Source: Oceanobacillus sp. HTM 045 (lineage in GTDB: Bacteria > Pseudomonadota > Alphaproteobacteria > Rhodobacterales > Rhodobacteraceae). From it: a stretch of 64,000 nt of DNA. This document shows, piece after piece, positions 1-8,813 of the stretch. The stretch is from assembly GCA_009733745.1 (NCBI GenBank), contig WNWL01000006.1, forward strand, positions 310,001-374,000, read 5' to 3'. The notes under the pieces were generated by a model. The model searched no databases and was not told the origin of the DNA. It was given only the letters and a program-made list of their open reading frames with translations. The position numbers and the translations under genes were made by a program. Within the stretch, counting starts at the first letter, position 1. The number at the start of each line of letters is the position of its first letter.

Positions 1-242
1 ATGGCGTCGTTGAGGCCGCAGGCGCAGGCGAAGACCATCGCCAGCGCCTCCGCCACCGGGCGGTCGGGCACGAAGACGAGGGCGGCGCACATCGCGTCCG
101 GGTCGGGTGCGAAGAAGAGATCTCCCGCGTCCCAGTCCTCGCCCCGCGTGGCGGCGCAGGCGGCCTCGAACGGGTCGCCCGCGACCAGCCGCCCGCGCAG
201 GAGCGGCGGGAAGACCGGCGGTGCGGACGGGGCGTAGCTCAT
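1..242 (-). CDS. Biotin/lipoate A/B protein ligase family protein (DUF4444 type), N-terminal part only
   Basis: An uninterrupted minus-strand frame starts at ATG 242-240 and runs off the left edge, giving 80 residues that begin MSYAPSAPPVFPPLLRGRL. The proline-rich FPPLL opening, then GDPF and a later ALVFVP segment, match my recollection of the alphaproteobacterial ligase-like family with a DUF4444 tail. It begins 49 bp after the mrp stop on the same strand, so it probably sits in the mrp operon. The catalytic core lies outside the window, so the family assignment rests on the start of the protein only. Enzymatic activity is not shown. Confidence 0.55.
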   Translation of the reverse strand, partial: MSYAPSAPPVFPPLLRGRLVAGDPFEAACAATRGEDWDAGDLFFAPDPDAMCAALVFVPDRPVAEALAMVFACACGLNDA

Positions 243-290
243 GCCTGGCTCATCCCTGCATCATGCCTGTCTCATGCCGGTCCCACTCCC

Positions 291-1469
291 TCAGGCCCGC
301 CCGGCGACGCGGCCCATGTCGGGCGCCTCGATCAGCAGGCGGGCTATGTCGCGGAAGCGCTGCGCTTGCGGGCTGTCGGGCCTGGACGCGACGATCGGCG
401 TGCCGCCGTCGGAGGCGAGGCGGATGTCGAGGTCGAGCGGGATCTCGCCAAGGAAGGGGATGCCGAGCTTCTCCGCCTCCGACCGCGCGCCGCCATGGCC
501 GAAGATGTGCTCCTCGTGGCCGCATTTCGGGCAGACATAGGTGGACATGTTCTCGATCATGCCGAGCACCGGCGTGGAGGTCTTGCGGAACATGTCGAGC
601 GCCTTGCGGGCGTCGAGCAGGGCGATGTCCTGCGGGGTCGAGACGACCACGGCGCCGGTGAGATCGACCTTCTGCGAGAGGGTGAGCTGCACGTCGCCGG
701 TGCCGGGCGGCAGGTCGACGACGAGGTAGTCGAGCGTGCCCCATGCGACCTGGTGCAGCATCTGGGTCAGCGCCGACATCAGCATCGGGCCGCGCCAGAC
801 GATCGACTGGTCCTCGTCCACCATGAAGCCCATCGACATGACGGTGATGCCGTAGTTGCGCAGCGGCATGATGGTCTGCCCGTCCGGCGTGGAGGGGCGG
901 CCGGTGATCCCCAGCATCCTCGGCTGCGAGGGGCCGTAGACGTCGGCGTCGAGCAGGCCGACCTTCTTGCCCTCCGCCGCCAGCGCCAGCGCGAGGTTGG
1001 CGGAGACGGTGGACTTGCCGACGCCGCCCTTGCCGGAGGCGACGGCGATGATGTTCCTCACGCCGTCGATCCGGCCCTCGTTGGGCGGCGGCGGCACCTG
1101 GCGGAGCGGCTTGTCGCCCGGCCCCGCGCGGCGGGTGCCGGTGCCAAGATCGGGCGGCGGGCCCTTGGGTGCGGACTGCGGCGCTGCCTTGGGCGCGGAT
1201 TTGGGTGCCGCGCCGGGGGTCTCGGAATGGGCGGTCAGCACCACGGTGGCGCTCTCCACCCCGTCGAGGCGCTTCACCGCCTCCTCGGCGGCCTTGCGGA
1301 TCGGCTCCAGCGCCGGGCCGCGGGCCGGGTCCACCTCGATGGAGAAACCGACCGCGGTGCCGCGGATGGTGACACCCTGCACCATGCCGGCCGCGACGAT
1401 GTCCGTGCCCTTGCCGGGATCGACGATCCGCGACAGGGTTTCGAGGACCTGTTCCTTCGTGACGCTCAT
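291..1469 (-). CDS. mrp: Mrp/NBP35 family ATP-binding iron-sulfur cluster carrier
   Basis: This 392-residue protein carries and transfers Fe-S clusters in the cytoplasm using ATP (family knowledge). Residues 1-80 are a MIP18/DUF59-type domain. An Ala/Pro-rich linker (about 84-130) leads to the P-loop ATPase, with the deviant Walker A GKGGVGKST at 146-154, DLPPGTGD at 252-259 and the cluster-ligating CPKC at 313-316. All diagnostic motifs are intact and the length is usual for the fused DUF59-ATPase form. The start is ATG 1469, following the DUF6494 gene by about 30 bp on the same strand, so cotranscription is likely. Confidence 0.95.
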   Translation of the reverse strand: MSVTKEQVLETLSRIVDPGKGTDIVAAGMVQGVTIRGTAVGFSIEVDPARGPALEPIRKAAEEAVKRLDGVESATVVLTAHSETPGAAPKSAPKAAPQSAPKGPPPDLGTGTRRAGPGDKPLRQVPPPPNEGRIDGVRNIIAVASGKGGVGKSTVSANLALALAAEGKKVGLLDADVYGPSQPRMLGITGRPSTPDGQTIMPLRNYGITVMSMGFMVDEDQSIVWRGPMLMSALTQMLHQVAWGTLDYLVVDLPPGTGDVQLTLSQKVDLTGAVVVSTPQDIALLDARKALDMFRKTSTPVLGMIENMSTYVCPKCGHEEHIFGHGGARSEAEKLGIPFLGEIPLDLDIRLASDGGTPIVASRPDSPQAQRFRDIARLLIEAPDMGRVAGRA

Positions 1470-1499
1470 GCGTCCCTCATCGGTTGGAAGCGCGGCGCC

Positions 1500-1709
1500 T
1501 CAGGCGCCGCTGGTGTCGATGTCGCCTTCCACCACGTGCTCGATGTCGAGCCCGTCGATGGTGAGCACCACCCGCGCCTTCAGCTTGCCGGACGGCAGCG
1601 TGCCCGCGTCGCGGGCGGCACGCACGGCCTCCTCGATCTCCGACTGCGAGGTTACGCCGACCTTCTTCAGGAACTTGCGCAGGCTCATGTTGAAGCCGTC
1701 GTCGCTCAT
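1500..1709 (-). CDS. DUF6494 family small protein
   Basis: This 69-residue soluble protein begins MSDDGFNMSLRKFLKKVG and ends GDIDTSGA. It matches the small DUF6494 family often found next to mrp in alphaproteobacteria. No function is established. Two ATG codons abut (1712 and 1709). The second is preferred because the AGGGTGG ribosome site then has about 7 nt spacing. The fold looks mixed: an N-terminal helix, then a strand-rich LKARVVLTIDGLDIEHVVEG segment. It lies directly upstream of mrp on the same strand. Confidence 0.75.
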   Translation of the reverse strand: MSDDGFNMSLRKFLKKVGVTSQSEIEEAVRAARDAGTLPSGKLKARVVLTIDGLDIEHVVEGDIDTSGA

Positions 1710-1801
1710 CATTCCACCCTGGTTTCTTGGTTCTCTGCGGCAGAGATAGCGACTTGCGCGGGGATGCGCCACTCCGGGCAGCGAAATTGCCGGAAACGCG
1801 C

Positions 1802-2509
1802 CTAGCCGGCGCGGAGCAGGTCGAGCAGCCGGGCGGCCTGGTGGAAGTCGGCCTCGCGGGCGGCGGCGGCGGCGGCGGCCTCGGCGTCCTCGCCCCACTG
1901 GGAGATCTGCCAGTCTTCGTCGATGCGGGAGAGACGCCAGGCATCGCCCGCGTCGAGGCGGCCATGGCTGACCGCGAGGCCGAGGACGACCGAACCCGAA
2001 AGCGTGACGAGATCGTGCAGCGCGGTGGTCTCCCACGCGTCATGCGCCCGCACCGCGCCGGTCAGCGCGGCGACGGATTCCGGCGGCTGGGGCTGGTGCA
2101 TCACGCCGCCGAGAATGTCGAGCCGCGCGCCCAGCGCCTCCGCCACCCAGGCGAGGACCGGGTCCCAGCCTTCGGTCTGCTTCCCGGCCAGTTCCGCCGG
2201 GTACTCGGCGCGGTAGCAGAGCAGGTCGCTGTCGGCATAGCCGGCGAGGTCGGCCTGCACCACCTCCAGCGCCGGGATCACCCGGTCGATGGTGGTGTTG
2301 GCGGCGCGGGTCAGGGGCATGGTGCGCGGGTCGACCTTCTCGGCCTGGGAGGCGAACTCCTCGGCCACCGCCTCCGCCAGCGCGCGCGCTGGCAGCACGC
2401 AGGGCGCCTTGGCGGGGGTCTTCACCGGGCGGTCGTCGAGGGCGATGGCGAAGCCGCCCTCCTCCTCGCGCACCTCGGCCCGCTTCCAGAACCGTCGCAT
2501 CCCGTTCAT
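1802..2509 (-). CDS. ATP12 family chaperone for F1-ATPase assembly
   Basis: This 235-residue protein belongs to the ATP12 family, which binds the F1 alpha subunit during ATP synthase assembly. Landmarks are the N-terminal RRFWKRAEV, LDDRPVKTP (25-32), the MPLTRAANTTIDRV helix and the DLLCYRAE motif. A helical, Ala-rich C-terminus completes the usual bacterial length. Its ATG overlaps the stop of the upstream HAD gene as ATGA (2506-2509), so the two are translationally coupled. The next gene downstream starts after about 90 bp. Confidence 0.9.
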   Translation of the reverse strand: MNGMRRFWKRAEVREEEGGFAIALDDRPVKTPAKAPCVLPARALAEAVAEEFASQAEKVDPRTMPLTRAANTTIDRVIPALEVVQADLAGYADSDLLCYRAEYPAELAGKQTEGWDPVLAWVAEALGARLDILGGVMHQPQPPESVAALTGAVRAHDAWETTALHDLVTLSGSVVLGLAVSHGRLDAGDAWRLSRIDEDWQISQWGEDAEAAAAAAAREADFHQAARLLDLLRAG

Positions 2510-3201
2510 GCGGCCTCCCAGAGCGCGTCGAGCGCGGGCAGAAGCTCCTCGAAGCTGTCGAGCACCGTGCGCACCCCGGCGCGGTGCAGCGCCTCCACCG
2601 GGTGGTAGCCCCAGGATACGCCGATGGAGGCCACGCCGGCGGCGCGGGCCATCTCGGCATCGAAGCTGGTGTCGCCGACCATCACCGCGTCGCGCGGGTC
2701 GACGCCGGTGGCGGCGAGACAGTTCAGCACCATGCCGGGCGCGGGCTTCGACGGCGCGTCGTCGGCGGTCTGGCCCGCGGCGAAGAAATGGCCGATGTCA
2801 TGCGCCGTCCAGGCGTGGTCGAGGCCGCGCCTTGCCTTGCCGGTGGCGCAGGCCATGAGCACGCCCCGAGCATGGATCGCCTCCAGCGCGGCGCGGGCGC
2901 CGGGATACATCGGCGCCGCCGCCTCGCCGCCCATCTCGCGGCGAAGGCGGACGAACTGCGCCTTGTAGCTTTCCACGAGGTGGTCGTTGGACCCGGCCGG
3001 AAAGTCGGGATGCAGCTGCCCGATCGCCTCGGGGAGCGACAGGCCGACGATGGCCAGCGTCGCCGCGTCGTCGGGCGGGGCCAGCCCGTTGACCTCGAAG
3101 GCCGCGCGCATGGCCGCGAGGATGTAGGCCTGGCTGTCGATCAGCGTGCCGTCGACGTCGAAAATCACCAGCCTGCGGCCGCCCTTGGGCGCAATGGACA
3201 T
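2506..3201 (-). CDS. HAD-superfamily hydrolase, phosphoglycolate phosphatase-like
   Basis: The 231-residue HAD phosphatase carries motif I DVDGTLID (nucleophile Asp15, acid/base Asp17), a helical cap, motif II ATGKARR and the late motif MVGDTSFDAEMARAAG. This organisation fits Gph/phosphoglycolate phosphatase-like or PpaX-like enzymes; the substrate cannot be read from sequence. ATG 3201 is chosen because GAGG lies 6 nt upstream and the conserved protein begins there. An in-frame extension to 3306 exists but is a low-complexity QTARQTARQT stretch made by a 12-bp tandem repeat. It overlaps the ATP12 start by 4 bp. Confidence 0.85.
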   Translation of the reverse strand: MSIAPKGGRRLVIFDVDGTLIDSQAYILAAMRAAFEVNGLAPPDDAATLAIVGLSLPEAIGQLHPDFPAGSNDHLVESYKAQFVRLRREMGGEAAAPMYPGARAALEAIHARGVLMACATGKARRGLDHAWTAHDIGHFFAAGQTADDAPSKPAPGMVLNCLAATGVDPRDAVMVGDTSFDAEMARAAGVASIGVSWGYHPVEALHRAGVRTVLDSFEELLPALDALWEAA

Positions 3202-3202
3202 C

Positions 3203-3233
3203 GTCTGCCTCGCGGTCTGCCTCGCGGTCTGCC
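3203..3233 (-). repeat. 12-bp tandem repeat spanning the HAD gene ribosome-binding site
   Basis: The 12-bp unit GTCTGCCTCGCG (plus strand) occurs at 3203-3214 and 3215-3226, with a partial third copy to 3233. Read on the minus strand, each unit contains GAGG, and the copy nearest the gene is the likely Shine-Dalgarno sequence of the HAD phosphatase, 6 nt before its ATG. Because 12 is a multiple of three, copy number changes would not shift any upstream in-frame start. Slippage is the simplest origin. Confidence 0.6.
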
Positions 3234-3334
3234 CCGGATCGGGACCGGACTCGGGTTCCGGATTCGCGGTGGGTCTAGCGCGAATCCGGTCCGTGTGCAG
3301 CCCCATTGGTGGGGATGGACGCGAGGCGGCGGCG

Positions 3335-5593
3335 TCAGATGAAGTCCAACGCGCCCACGTCGTTCGGGTCGATGCCGAGCAGGTGGATGGCGGTGCCGTC
3401 CGGCCGGTCGAAGCGCGTGCCCTGCGGGGTGTCGTTCTTGGTGAAGTCCGCGTAGGTCAGCCCCGAACCCGCGAGGCTGATCTTGTCGACACCGACCTCC
3501 CAGTCGTAGATCAGGTCGCGGCCGTAGTCCTGACCGGTGTAGAGGAACACGTCCGCCCCCGTCCCGCCGAGCAGGATGTCGTTGCCGCCGCCGCCCTCGA
3601 TGGTGTCGTCCCCGCCGCCGCCGTTGATGTTGTCGACGCCGCCGCCGCCGTAGAGGAAGCTGTCGCCGACGTAGTCGTAGAGGAAATCGTTGCCGTCGCC
3701 GCCCTCGAGGATGCCGTCGATGGTGCCGCCGCCGACCATCGTGTCGTCGAAGCTCGTGCCGATGATGCGCTCCACCCCGGTCATGGTGTCGCCGGCGCTG
3801 TCGCCGCCCGAGCCCTTGCGGTAGAAGCCGACATTCACCCCCGCGAGCGAGGCCGAGTAGTCGGCGGTGTCGATGCCCGCGCCGCCGTTGAGGCTGTCCG
3901 CCCCGGCGCCGCCGACCAGCAGGTCGTCGCCGATGCCGCCATAGATGCTGTCGTCATCGTCGCCGCCGTAGAGGCTGGAGCTGCCGGCATAGTCCCAGAT
4001 GAAATCGGCGCCGCGCCCGCCTTCGAGGATGCCGTCGGTGCCGGTGACGCCGATGATGGTGTCCGCGAAATCCGAGCCGATGATGCGCTCGATCCCACGC
4101 AGCACGTCGCCGGTGCTGTCGCCGCCGGTGCCGGTGCGCCAGAGGCCGACATCGACGCCCGCGAACGAGCCGGAATAGTCGGCGGTGTCGGTGCCGGTGC
4201 CGCCGAAGAGGGCATCCGCGCCGCTCTGGCCGATCAGGGTGTCGTCGCCCTCGCCGCCATAGAGCACGTCGTCGCCGCTGACGCCGCCGCCGAGGATGTC
4301 GTTGCCGGTATCGCCGTGCAGCACGTCGTTGCCCGCGCCGCCGTCGGCCTGGTCGTCGCCCGCCCCGGCGAAGACGGTGTCATCGCCGATGAAGCCGTCG
4401 ATCTGGTCGGCGGTGTGGCCGCCGTGGAGCGTGTCCCCCTCGTCCGTCCCCTGGATCAGGCCGCCCCGCGGGTCGAGGATCTTCGCGCCGATGCCCGTGT
4501 CGCCGCCGCCGCCCGGCACCTGGTCCATCGCGAAGGTGACGACGATGCGCCCGTCGGACAGCGTGGTGGCGTCGAAGCTGTCGAACTCGGTGCCTACGCC
4601 GGTCTCGACGATGAACTCGGCCCCGCGGCGGTTGCCGACGGAATCGAAGAGCTGCCCGCGCACGGAGTCGGTTCCGGTGTTGTCGAGCCAGAAGGCCGCG
4701 AAGCCGCCGTCGTTGAGCGGGGTGATGACGGGGTAGAACTCCTCGCCCGGCGTGTTCGAGTTGACCAGGATCTCCGAGCCAAAGGCGAAGCCGTTGGGCG
4801 CATAGATGCGGGCGTAGACATCGAAGCTGTCGGCCGGGAAATCGTTGTTGTTGTCGCGGGCATAGCTGACCACGAAGCCGCCATTTGCGAGCGCGGTCAC
4901 TTCCGGGTTGAAGAAGATGTTGCCGGTATCGGCGACCGTCACGTCGAACCCGGAGCGGTGAGACAGGTCCGCATTCAGGACCACAAGCTCGACGAGATTG
5001 CCGTCGCGCCAGACGAAGGCGTAGCCGCCATCCTCGAGGATCGCCACGTCGGCCTCGATCTGGCTGCCGGTGGTCGTCAGGTTGGGAAAGACAGATTCGA
5101 CGCTGGTGAAGCTCGAGCCGTTCCAGCTCCAGACCGCACCGAGGATATCGGCGTCGGAGACGCGGATGAACGAGAGCGCCTGCACGACAAGGCCATCGGT
5201 CGCCTCGAGGTCGGTATCCGCACCGAATACGGGAGTCGCGGTGGTTGTCAGCGAGGTCCCCAGGGTGGTGCCGTCGGAGTCGAAGGAGCGAATCCGCACC
5301 CCTTCATTGGACCCGTCGTCGTAGTTGAAGCTCAGGAAGAACGCGCCGTCCGGCGTCGCGGCGAGCGAGGGGTCCACGGCCTCGACATAGTCGTGGGCGA
5401 GGGCCAGTTCGCCCCCCTGCCGCGTGCCGTCGGCGTTGTAGATCTGGCCGGAGATCCGTTCGGAACCGGAGAACCCGTCCTCCCAGGCGATGACGAAGCC
5501 GCCATCGGCGAGCGCGACGACGTCGGCGTCGTCCTGCCTGCCGGTGGTCGTGGTGTTGACGCGGAACGTGTCCCGCCAGGTGGTGATGGTCAT
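3335..5593 (-). CDS. RTX-type calcium-binding secreted protein with N-terminal propeller-like repeats
   Basis: This 752-residue protein has no N-terminal signal peptide. Residues about 20-360 hold repeated DGGF-type blades (LADGGFVIAWED, EDGGYAFVWRDG, ANGGFVVSYAR, NDGGFAAFWLD), as in propeller-like modules. Residues about 382-685 hold GG-x-G-x-D nonapeptides (GGAGNDVLHG, GGEGDDTLIG) that bind calcium outside the cell. The C-terminus is the usual non-cleaved type I signal region ending GALDFI. Residues 468-558 and 575-663 are an internal duplication of a DTADYS...GGDS...GVERIIG unit. Type I secretion is expected from the family, but no ABC/HlyD exporter genes are nearby. The biological role is unknown. 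Confidence 0.85.
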   Translation of the reverse strand: MTITTWRDTFRVNTTTTGRQDDADVVALADGGFVIAWEDGFSGSERISGQIYNADGTRQGGELALAHDYVEAVDPSLAATPDGAFFLSFNYDDGSNEGVRIRSFDSDGTTLGTSLTTTATPVFGADTDLEATDGLVVQALSFIRVSDADILGAVWSWNGSSFTSVESVFPNLTTTGSQIEADVAILEDGGYAFVWRDGNLVELVVLNADLSHRSGFDVTVADTGNIFFNPEVTALANGGFVVSYARDNNNDFPADSFDVYARIYAPNGFAFGSEILVNSNTPGEEFYPVITPLNDGGFAAFWLDNTGTDSVRGQLFDSVGNRRGAEFIVETGVGTEFDSFDATTLSDGRIVVTFAMDQVPGGGGDTGIGAKILDPRGGLIQGTDEGDTLHGGHTADQIDGFIGDDTVFAGAGDDQADGGAGNDVLHGDTGNDILGGGVSGDDVLYGGEGDDTLIGQSGADALFGGTGTDTADYSGSFAGVDVGLWRTGTGGDSTGDVLRGIERIIGSDFADTIIGVTGTDGILEGGRGADFIWDYAGSSSLYGGDDDDSIYGGIGDDLLVGGAGADSLNGGAGIDTADYSASLAGVNVGFYRKGSGGDSAGDTMTGVERIIGTSFDDTMVGGGTIDGILEGGDGNDFLYDYVGDSFLYGGGGVDNINGGGGDDTIEGGGGNDILLGGTGADVFLYTGQDYGRDLIYDWEVGVDKISLAGSGLTYADFTKNDTPQGTRFDRPDGTAIHLLGIDPNDVGALDFI

Positions 5594-5959
5594 GCAGAAT
5601 TCTCCCCTCGGAGGGGCGCCGCGTGTCGCCTTGGGGTGCCGCCGGAACCAACGCCTCGAATGGCGGCGAAATCGCGCAATGGATTGGCGCCGGCGCGCGG
5701 GGTTCTCCCGTGCCGTCCGGATTGCGGTGCCGTGTGATCAATCGGAAATGCGCCCGTGGAACCGCGCGGAAGCGGTGCAGGCCGGGCAATGAGAAACGGG
5801 TCCGTCCTTTCCGGCGCGGTGGTTTCGTCCTCCTCTGCCGGCCGATGCCGGCAGCCCCCCACGACACCGCGCCTGCGCCCTCACGGATGCCGGGGGCGAT
5901 AATAACAGTCTTTTTACGCTACGACACCCGGTTGGTGGCGTGCATGAGGGGGAGGCGAT
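5594..5959. other. Intergenic region upstream of the RTX gene
   Basis: These 366 bp lie between two minus-strand genes and hold no supported gene. A short hairpin (CCCCT 5604-5608 pairing with AGGGG 5612-5616) overlaps the RTX ribosome-binding site. A stronger hairpin pairs TGCCGGC 5836-5842 with GCCGGCA 5847-5853. An A/T-rich island near 5897-5925 contrasts with its GC-rich surroundings and could hold the RTX promoter, implying a leader near 300 nt. Short open frames here look like chance readings of GC-rich DNA. Confidence 0.5.
5895..5925 (-). promoter_or_regulatory. Candidate promoter of the RTX gene
   Basis: On the minus strand the A/T-rich island contains TATTAT, a fair -10 element, preceded after about 16 bp by TGTCGT, a poor -35. 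It is the only markedly A/T-rich stretch between the two genes. The assignment is inference from base composition and a partial hexamer match. Confidence 0.25.
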
Positions 5960-6823
5960 TCAACCGGAGATTTCGCGCATCCGCTGCACCAGCCAAGGGT
6001 CCTGATGGCCAAGCTCGTAGGCGCGGCGGAAGTCGCGGTTGGCGGCCTCCGCATCGCCGACGAGATCGTAGTACTGGCCGCGGGCGAACCACGCGGCGGA
6101 CCATTCGGGGGCCAGCTCGATGGCGGCGTCGAAGTCGCCCTGCGCGCCGTCCATCCCGCCGACCGAGCGCGAGCGGCCGCGGTTGACCAGCGCGCGCACG
6201 TCGTTGGGCGACCGGCTGATCACCGCGCTGAAATCCGCCTCCGCCTCGGCGTAGTAGCCGAGGTTGTGATAGGCGACGCCGCGGTTGAAGCGGGCCTGGC
6301 TGTCGCGCGGGTGCTGGGTCACGGCGAGGTCGAACTCGGCCAGCGCGAGGTCGGGCCGTTCCGCCTCCAGCAGGATCAGCCCGCGCCCGAGCCGGGCCTC
6401 GATGTTGCGCTCGTCGCGCGCCAGCACCGCGTCGAAATCGGCCAGCGCCTGGTCGTATTTCTTGCGGGTCATGTTGATCGAGGCGCGGTTGAGATAGGCC
6501 TGCAGCAGCGTCGGGTCGGCGACGATGGCGCGGGTATAGGCCATCAGCCCGTCGTTCAGGTCGCCCAGTTCCACCGTGGCGACGCCGTAATTGACCCAGA
6601 CCTGCGCCACCGTCTTTGGCGGCAGCTCGCCCGTCTCCAGCGCCCGGCGGCAGAAGGTGCGGTGGTCATGGGCCGAGCGGTCGGGGTCGGCGCAGACCTG
6701 AAGCGCGATCAGCAGGTCGTTCGACTGCGCCCGTGCCGGAGACGGTGCCATCACCAATGCCGTCGCCCATGCCGGCGCTGCCAGCGCGCACAGCATCGCG
6801 GCCCGGATCGGAAGCCTGCGCAT
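5960..6823 (-). CDS. Periplasmic tetratricopeptide-repeat protein
   Basis: This 287-residue protein has a Sec-type signal peptide ending near APSPARA|QS (about residue 32). TPR units fill residues about 72-270, for example WVNYGVATVELGDLNDGLMAYTRAI and the following alanine/tyrosine-spaced helices. Two cysteines (44 and 58) flank a short N-terminal segment of the mature protein and could form a disulfide. TPRs mediate protein-protein contacts; the partner is unknown. ATG 6823 is supported by a strong AAGGAGGTGG site 5 nt upstream. Longer in-frame starts lack this site. Confidence 0.85.
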   Translation of the reverse strand: MRRLPIRAAMLCALAAPAWATALVMAPSPARAQSNDLLIALQVCADPDRSAHDHRTFCRRALETGELPPKTVAQVWVNYGVATVELGDLNDGLMAYTRAIVADPTLLQAYLNRASINMTRKKYDQALADFDAVLARDERNIEARLGRGLILLEAERPDLALAEFDLAVTQHPRDSQARFNRGVAYHNLGYYAEAEADFSAVISRSPNDVRALVNRGRSRSVGGMDGAQGDFDAAIELAPEWSAAWFARGQYYDLVGDAEAANRDFRRAYELGHQDPWLVQRMREISG

Positions 6824-6953
6824 GAACCCACCTCCTTGACTGTTCCCGCACCACATAGGCAAGAAGGGCGCGGAAGGAAAGCCGCCCGCCGCACCGGTGC
6901 GGCCCCGTGCCCCGCCGAGGACGACCCTCAAGGACGACCCCGAAGGATTCCTC

Positions 6954-7874
6954 ATGACCGGCCCCTCCGGCCTCTCGCCCAACGCTCAGGGCGCGCTCTG
7001 GATGATTGCCTCCGTGATCGCGGCGACCGCGATGACGGTGGCGGTGCGGCTGCTCTCGGGCGACATCCACACCTCGATGCTGGCCTTCCTGCGCTCGGTT
7101 CTGGCGCTGCCGCTGCTGCTCCCGATCTTCATCGGCCATGTGCGCGGCTCCGGCGCGCCGCTGCGGTTCACCGCCTGGAAGCTGCACCTGCTGCGCGGGG
7201 TGCTGATCTCGATGGCGCTCAATCTCGGCTTCTACGGGATCGCGCACCTGCCGCTGGCGACGGCGACGATCCTGTTCTTCACCGCGCCGATCTTCGCCAC
7301 GCTGGGCGCGGCGCTGATCATGGGCGAGTCGGTCGGACCGCGCCGCTGGGGCGCGGTGCTGGCAGGGTTCGTCGGCGCCGTCGTGATCCTGCGGCCGGGC
7401 TTCGGCGAGATCGACTGGGTGATGCTGCTGGCGCTCGGCTCGTCGGTCTGCTTCGCTCTGGTGCTGCTGATCGGCAAGGCGGCCGGGCAGGCCGACGGCA
7501 CCAGCGCGGTCTTCGTCTCCTCCACCGTGGTCGTGGCGTTCGGCACGCTGCCCGCGGCGCTGTTCGTCTGGGAACTGCCGGCGGACACGGTGACATGGGC
7601 GCTGGTCGCGCTGCTGGTGGTGGGTTCGGGCGGGCGCACCTATGCCGACATCCGCGCCTATGCCGCGGGGGAGGCGGGGTTCCTTGCGCCCTTCTCCTAC
7701 CTGCGGCTCCTGACCATCGGGTTGCTCGGCTACCTGATGTTCGACGAGGTGATCGACGGCCCCACCGTGACCGGCGGCGCGATCATCATCGGGTCGACGC
7801 TCTACATCGCCTTCCGCGAGCGGGTCCGGAAGGTTCCGCCGCGCGGCCCGAAGGCCGGGCCGGACGCGGCCTGA
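6954..7874 (+). CDS. EamA/DMT-superfamily inner-membrane transporter
   Basis: This 306-residue protein has about ten hydrophobic helices arranged as two EamA repeats (about 15-145 and 165-292), the standard drug/metabolite exporter architecture. Helix ends carry small residues, as in RhaT/YdcZ-like carriers. The substrate is not predictable. ATG 6954 (MTGPSGLSP) is preferred over a start at 6897 because GAAGG lies 8 nt upstream and the first helix follows at the usual distance. It is divergent from the TPR gene and converges with the LysR gene, whose stop is 18 bp away. Confidence 0.85.
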   Translation: MTGPSGLSPNAQGALWMIASVIAATAMTVAVRLLSGDIHTSMLAFLRSVLALPLLLPIFIGHVRGSGAPLRFTAWKLHLLRGVLISMALNLGFYGIAHLPLATATILFFTAPIFATLGAALIMGESVGPRRWGAVLAGFVGAVVILRPGFGEIDWVMLLALGSSVCFALVLLIGKAAGQADGTSAVFVSSTVVVAFGTLPAALFVWELPADTVTWALVALLVVGSGGRTYADIRAYAAGEAGFLAPFSYLRLLTIGLLGYLMFDEVIDGPTVTGGAIIIGSTLYIAFRERVRKVPPRGPKAGPDAA

Positions 7875-7892
7875 GAACGGGGAGCGGGAATC

Positions 7893-8813
7893 TCAGCTTG
7901 CCCGCTCGTGAAGGCGCTCCGTCGCGGCGACGCCTTCCCCGGCCACCTCCTCGAAGATCCAGTCGCGGAAGAGGCGGGTCGTCGGACAGGTCCGCCGGCT
8001 GTCCGGCCGGCAGAACGAGTAGATAAGCGCGGGCGGAACCTCGATGTCCCAGAGCCGGACGAGCAACCCGTCGCGCAGCGCCCCGCGGGCCATCGCATCA
8101 TAGGCCATCGCCACGCCCTGGCGCCGCTCCGCCGCGCTCAGGGTCAGCTCGCAATGCGGCAGGCGCGGCCCGCGCGGCAGCCCGGTCGCGGCAACCCCGG
8201 CGAGGCGGAACCACGCCGCCCAGCCGTCCAGGACCTCGTCATGTATCAGCGTCATCTGCAGCAGGTCGGCCGGGTGGTCGAGGCCGTTCTCCTTGGCAAA
8301 TCCCGGCGCGGCGACCGGGTAGCGCGCGGATTCCATCATCGGCTCGACCGAAGCGCCCGCGACCGGGTCGCCGCCCCAGTGGATCACGGCGTCGGCCCCG
8401 TTGCGCGTGAAGTCGGTGTCCGGTGCGCCCTCGGAGACGGCGATGTCGATCCGGTCACCGATCGGGCAGCGGGCCAGCCGCGGCAGGAGCCATCGTGCGG
8501 CGAAGCCGGGTGTGCAGAGCACCCGGAACCGCTCGCCCGTCTCGCGCGCCGAGACCCGCCTCGTCGCCGTGTCGAGCCCGTTAAGAATCGGCGTGAGCTC
8601 CTCAAGGTATGCGCGCCCGGCCTCCGTGAGCGTCACCGTGCCCGGCCCCCGTTCGAAGAGCGCCCTGCCGAGGAAGTCTTCCAGCGACTTCACCTGGTGG
8701 CTCACCGCCGAGGGGGTCACCGAGATCTCGCCCGAAGCCGCCTGGAGGCTTCCGAGCCGGGCAGCCGCCTCGAAGGCACGGATCGCGGCGAGCGGGGGAA
8801 GCTGGCGTTTCAT
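7893..8813 (-). CDS. LysR-family transcriptional regulator, GcvA-like
   Basis: This 306-residue DNA-binding regulator has an N-terminal winged helix-turn-helix (about residues 6-66, LAAIRAFEAAARLGSLQAAS then TPSAVSHQVKSLE). The effector-binding domain runs from about 95 to 300. The N-terminal PLAAIRAFEAAAR style is typical of the GcvA/AmpR subgroup. It is divergent from the secreted cupin gene with 105 bp between starts, the classic LysR-target arrangement, so the cupin is its likely target (inference). The effector is unknown. Confidence 0.9.
   Translation of the reverse strand: MKRQLPPLAAIRAFEAAARLGSLQAASGEISVTPSAVSHQVKSLEDFLGRALFERGPGTVTLTEAGRAYLEELTPILNGLDTATRRVSARETGERFRVLCTPGFAARWLLPRLARCPIGDRIDIAVSEGAPDTDFTRNGADAVIHWGGDPVAGASVEPMMESARYPVAAPGFAKENGLDHPADLLQMTLIHDEVLDGWAAWFRLAGVAATGLPRGPRLPHCELTLSAAERRQGVAMAYDAMARGALRDGLLVRLWDIEVPPALIYSFCRPDSRRTCPTTRLFRDWIFEEVAGEGVAATERLHERAS

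Noticed and set aside
3202-3306. N-terminal extension of the HAD phosphatase
   Set aside because: It is low-complexity sequence produced by the 12-bp tandem repeat, and a good ribosome site directly precedes the shorter conserved start.
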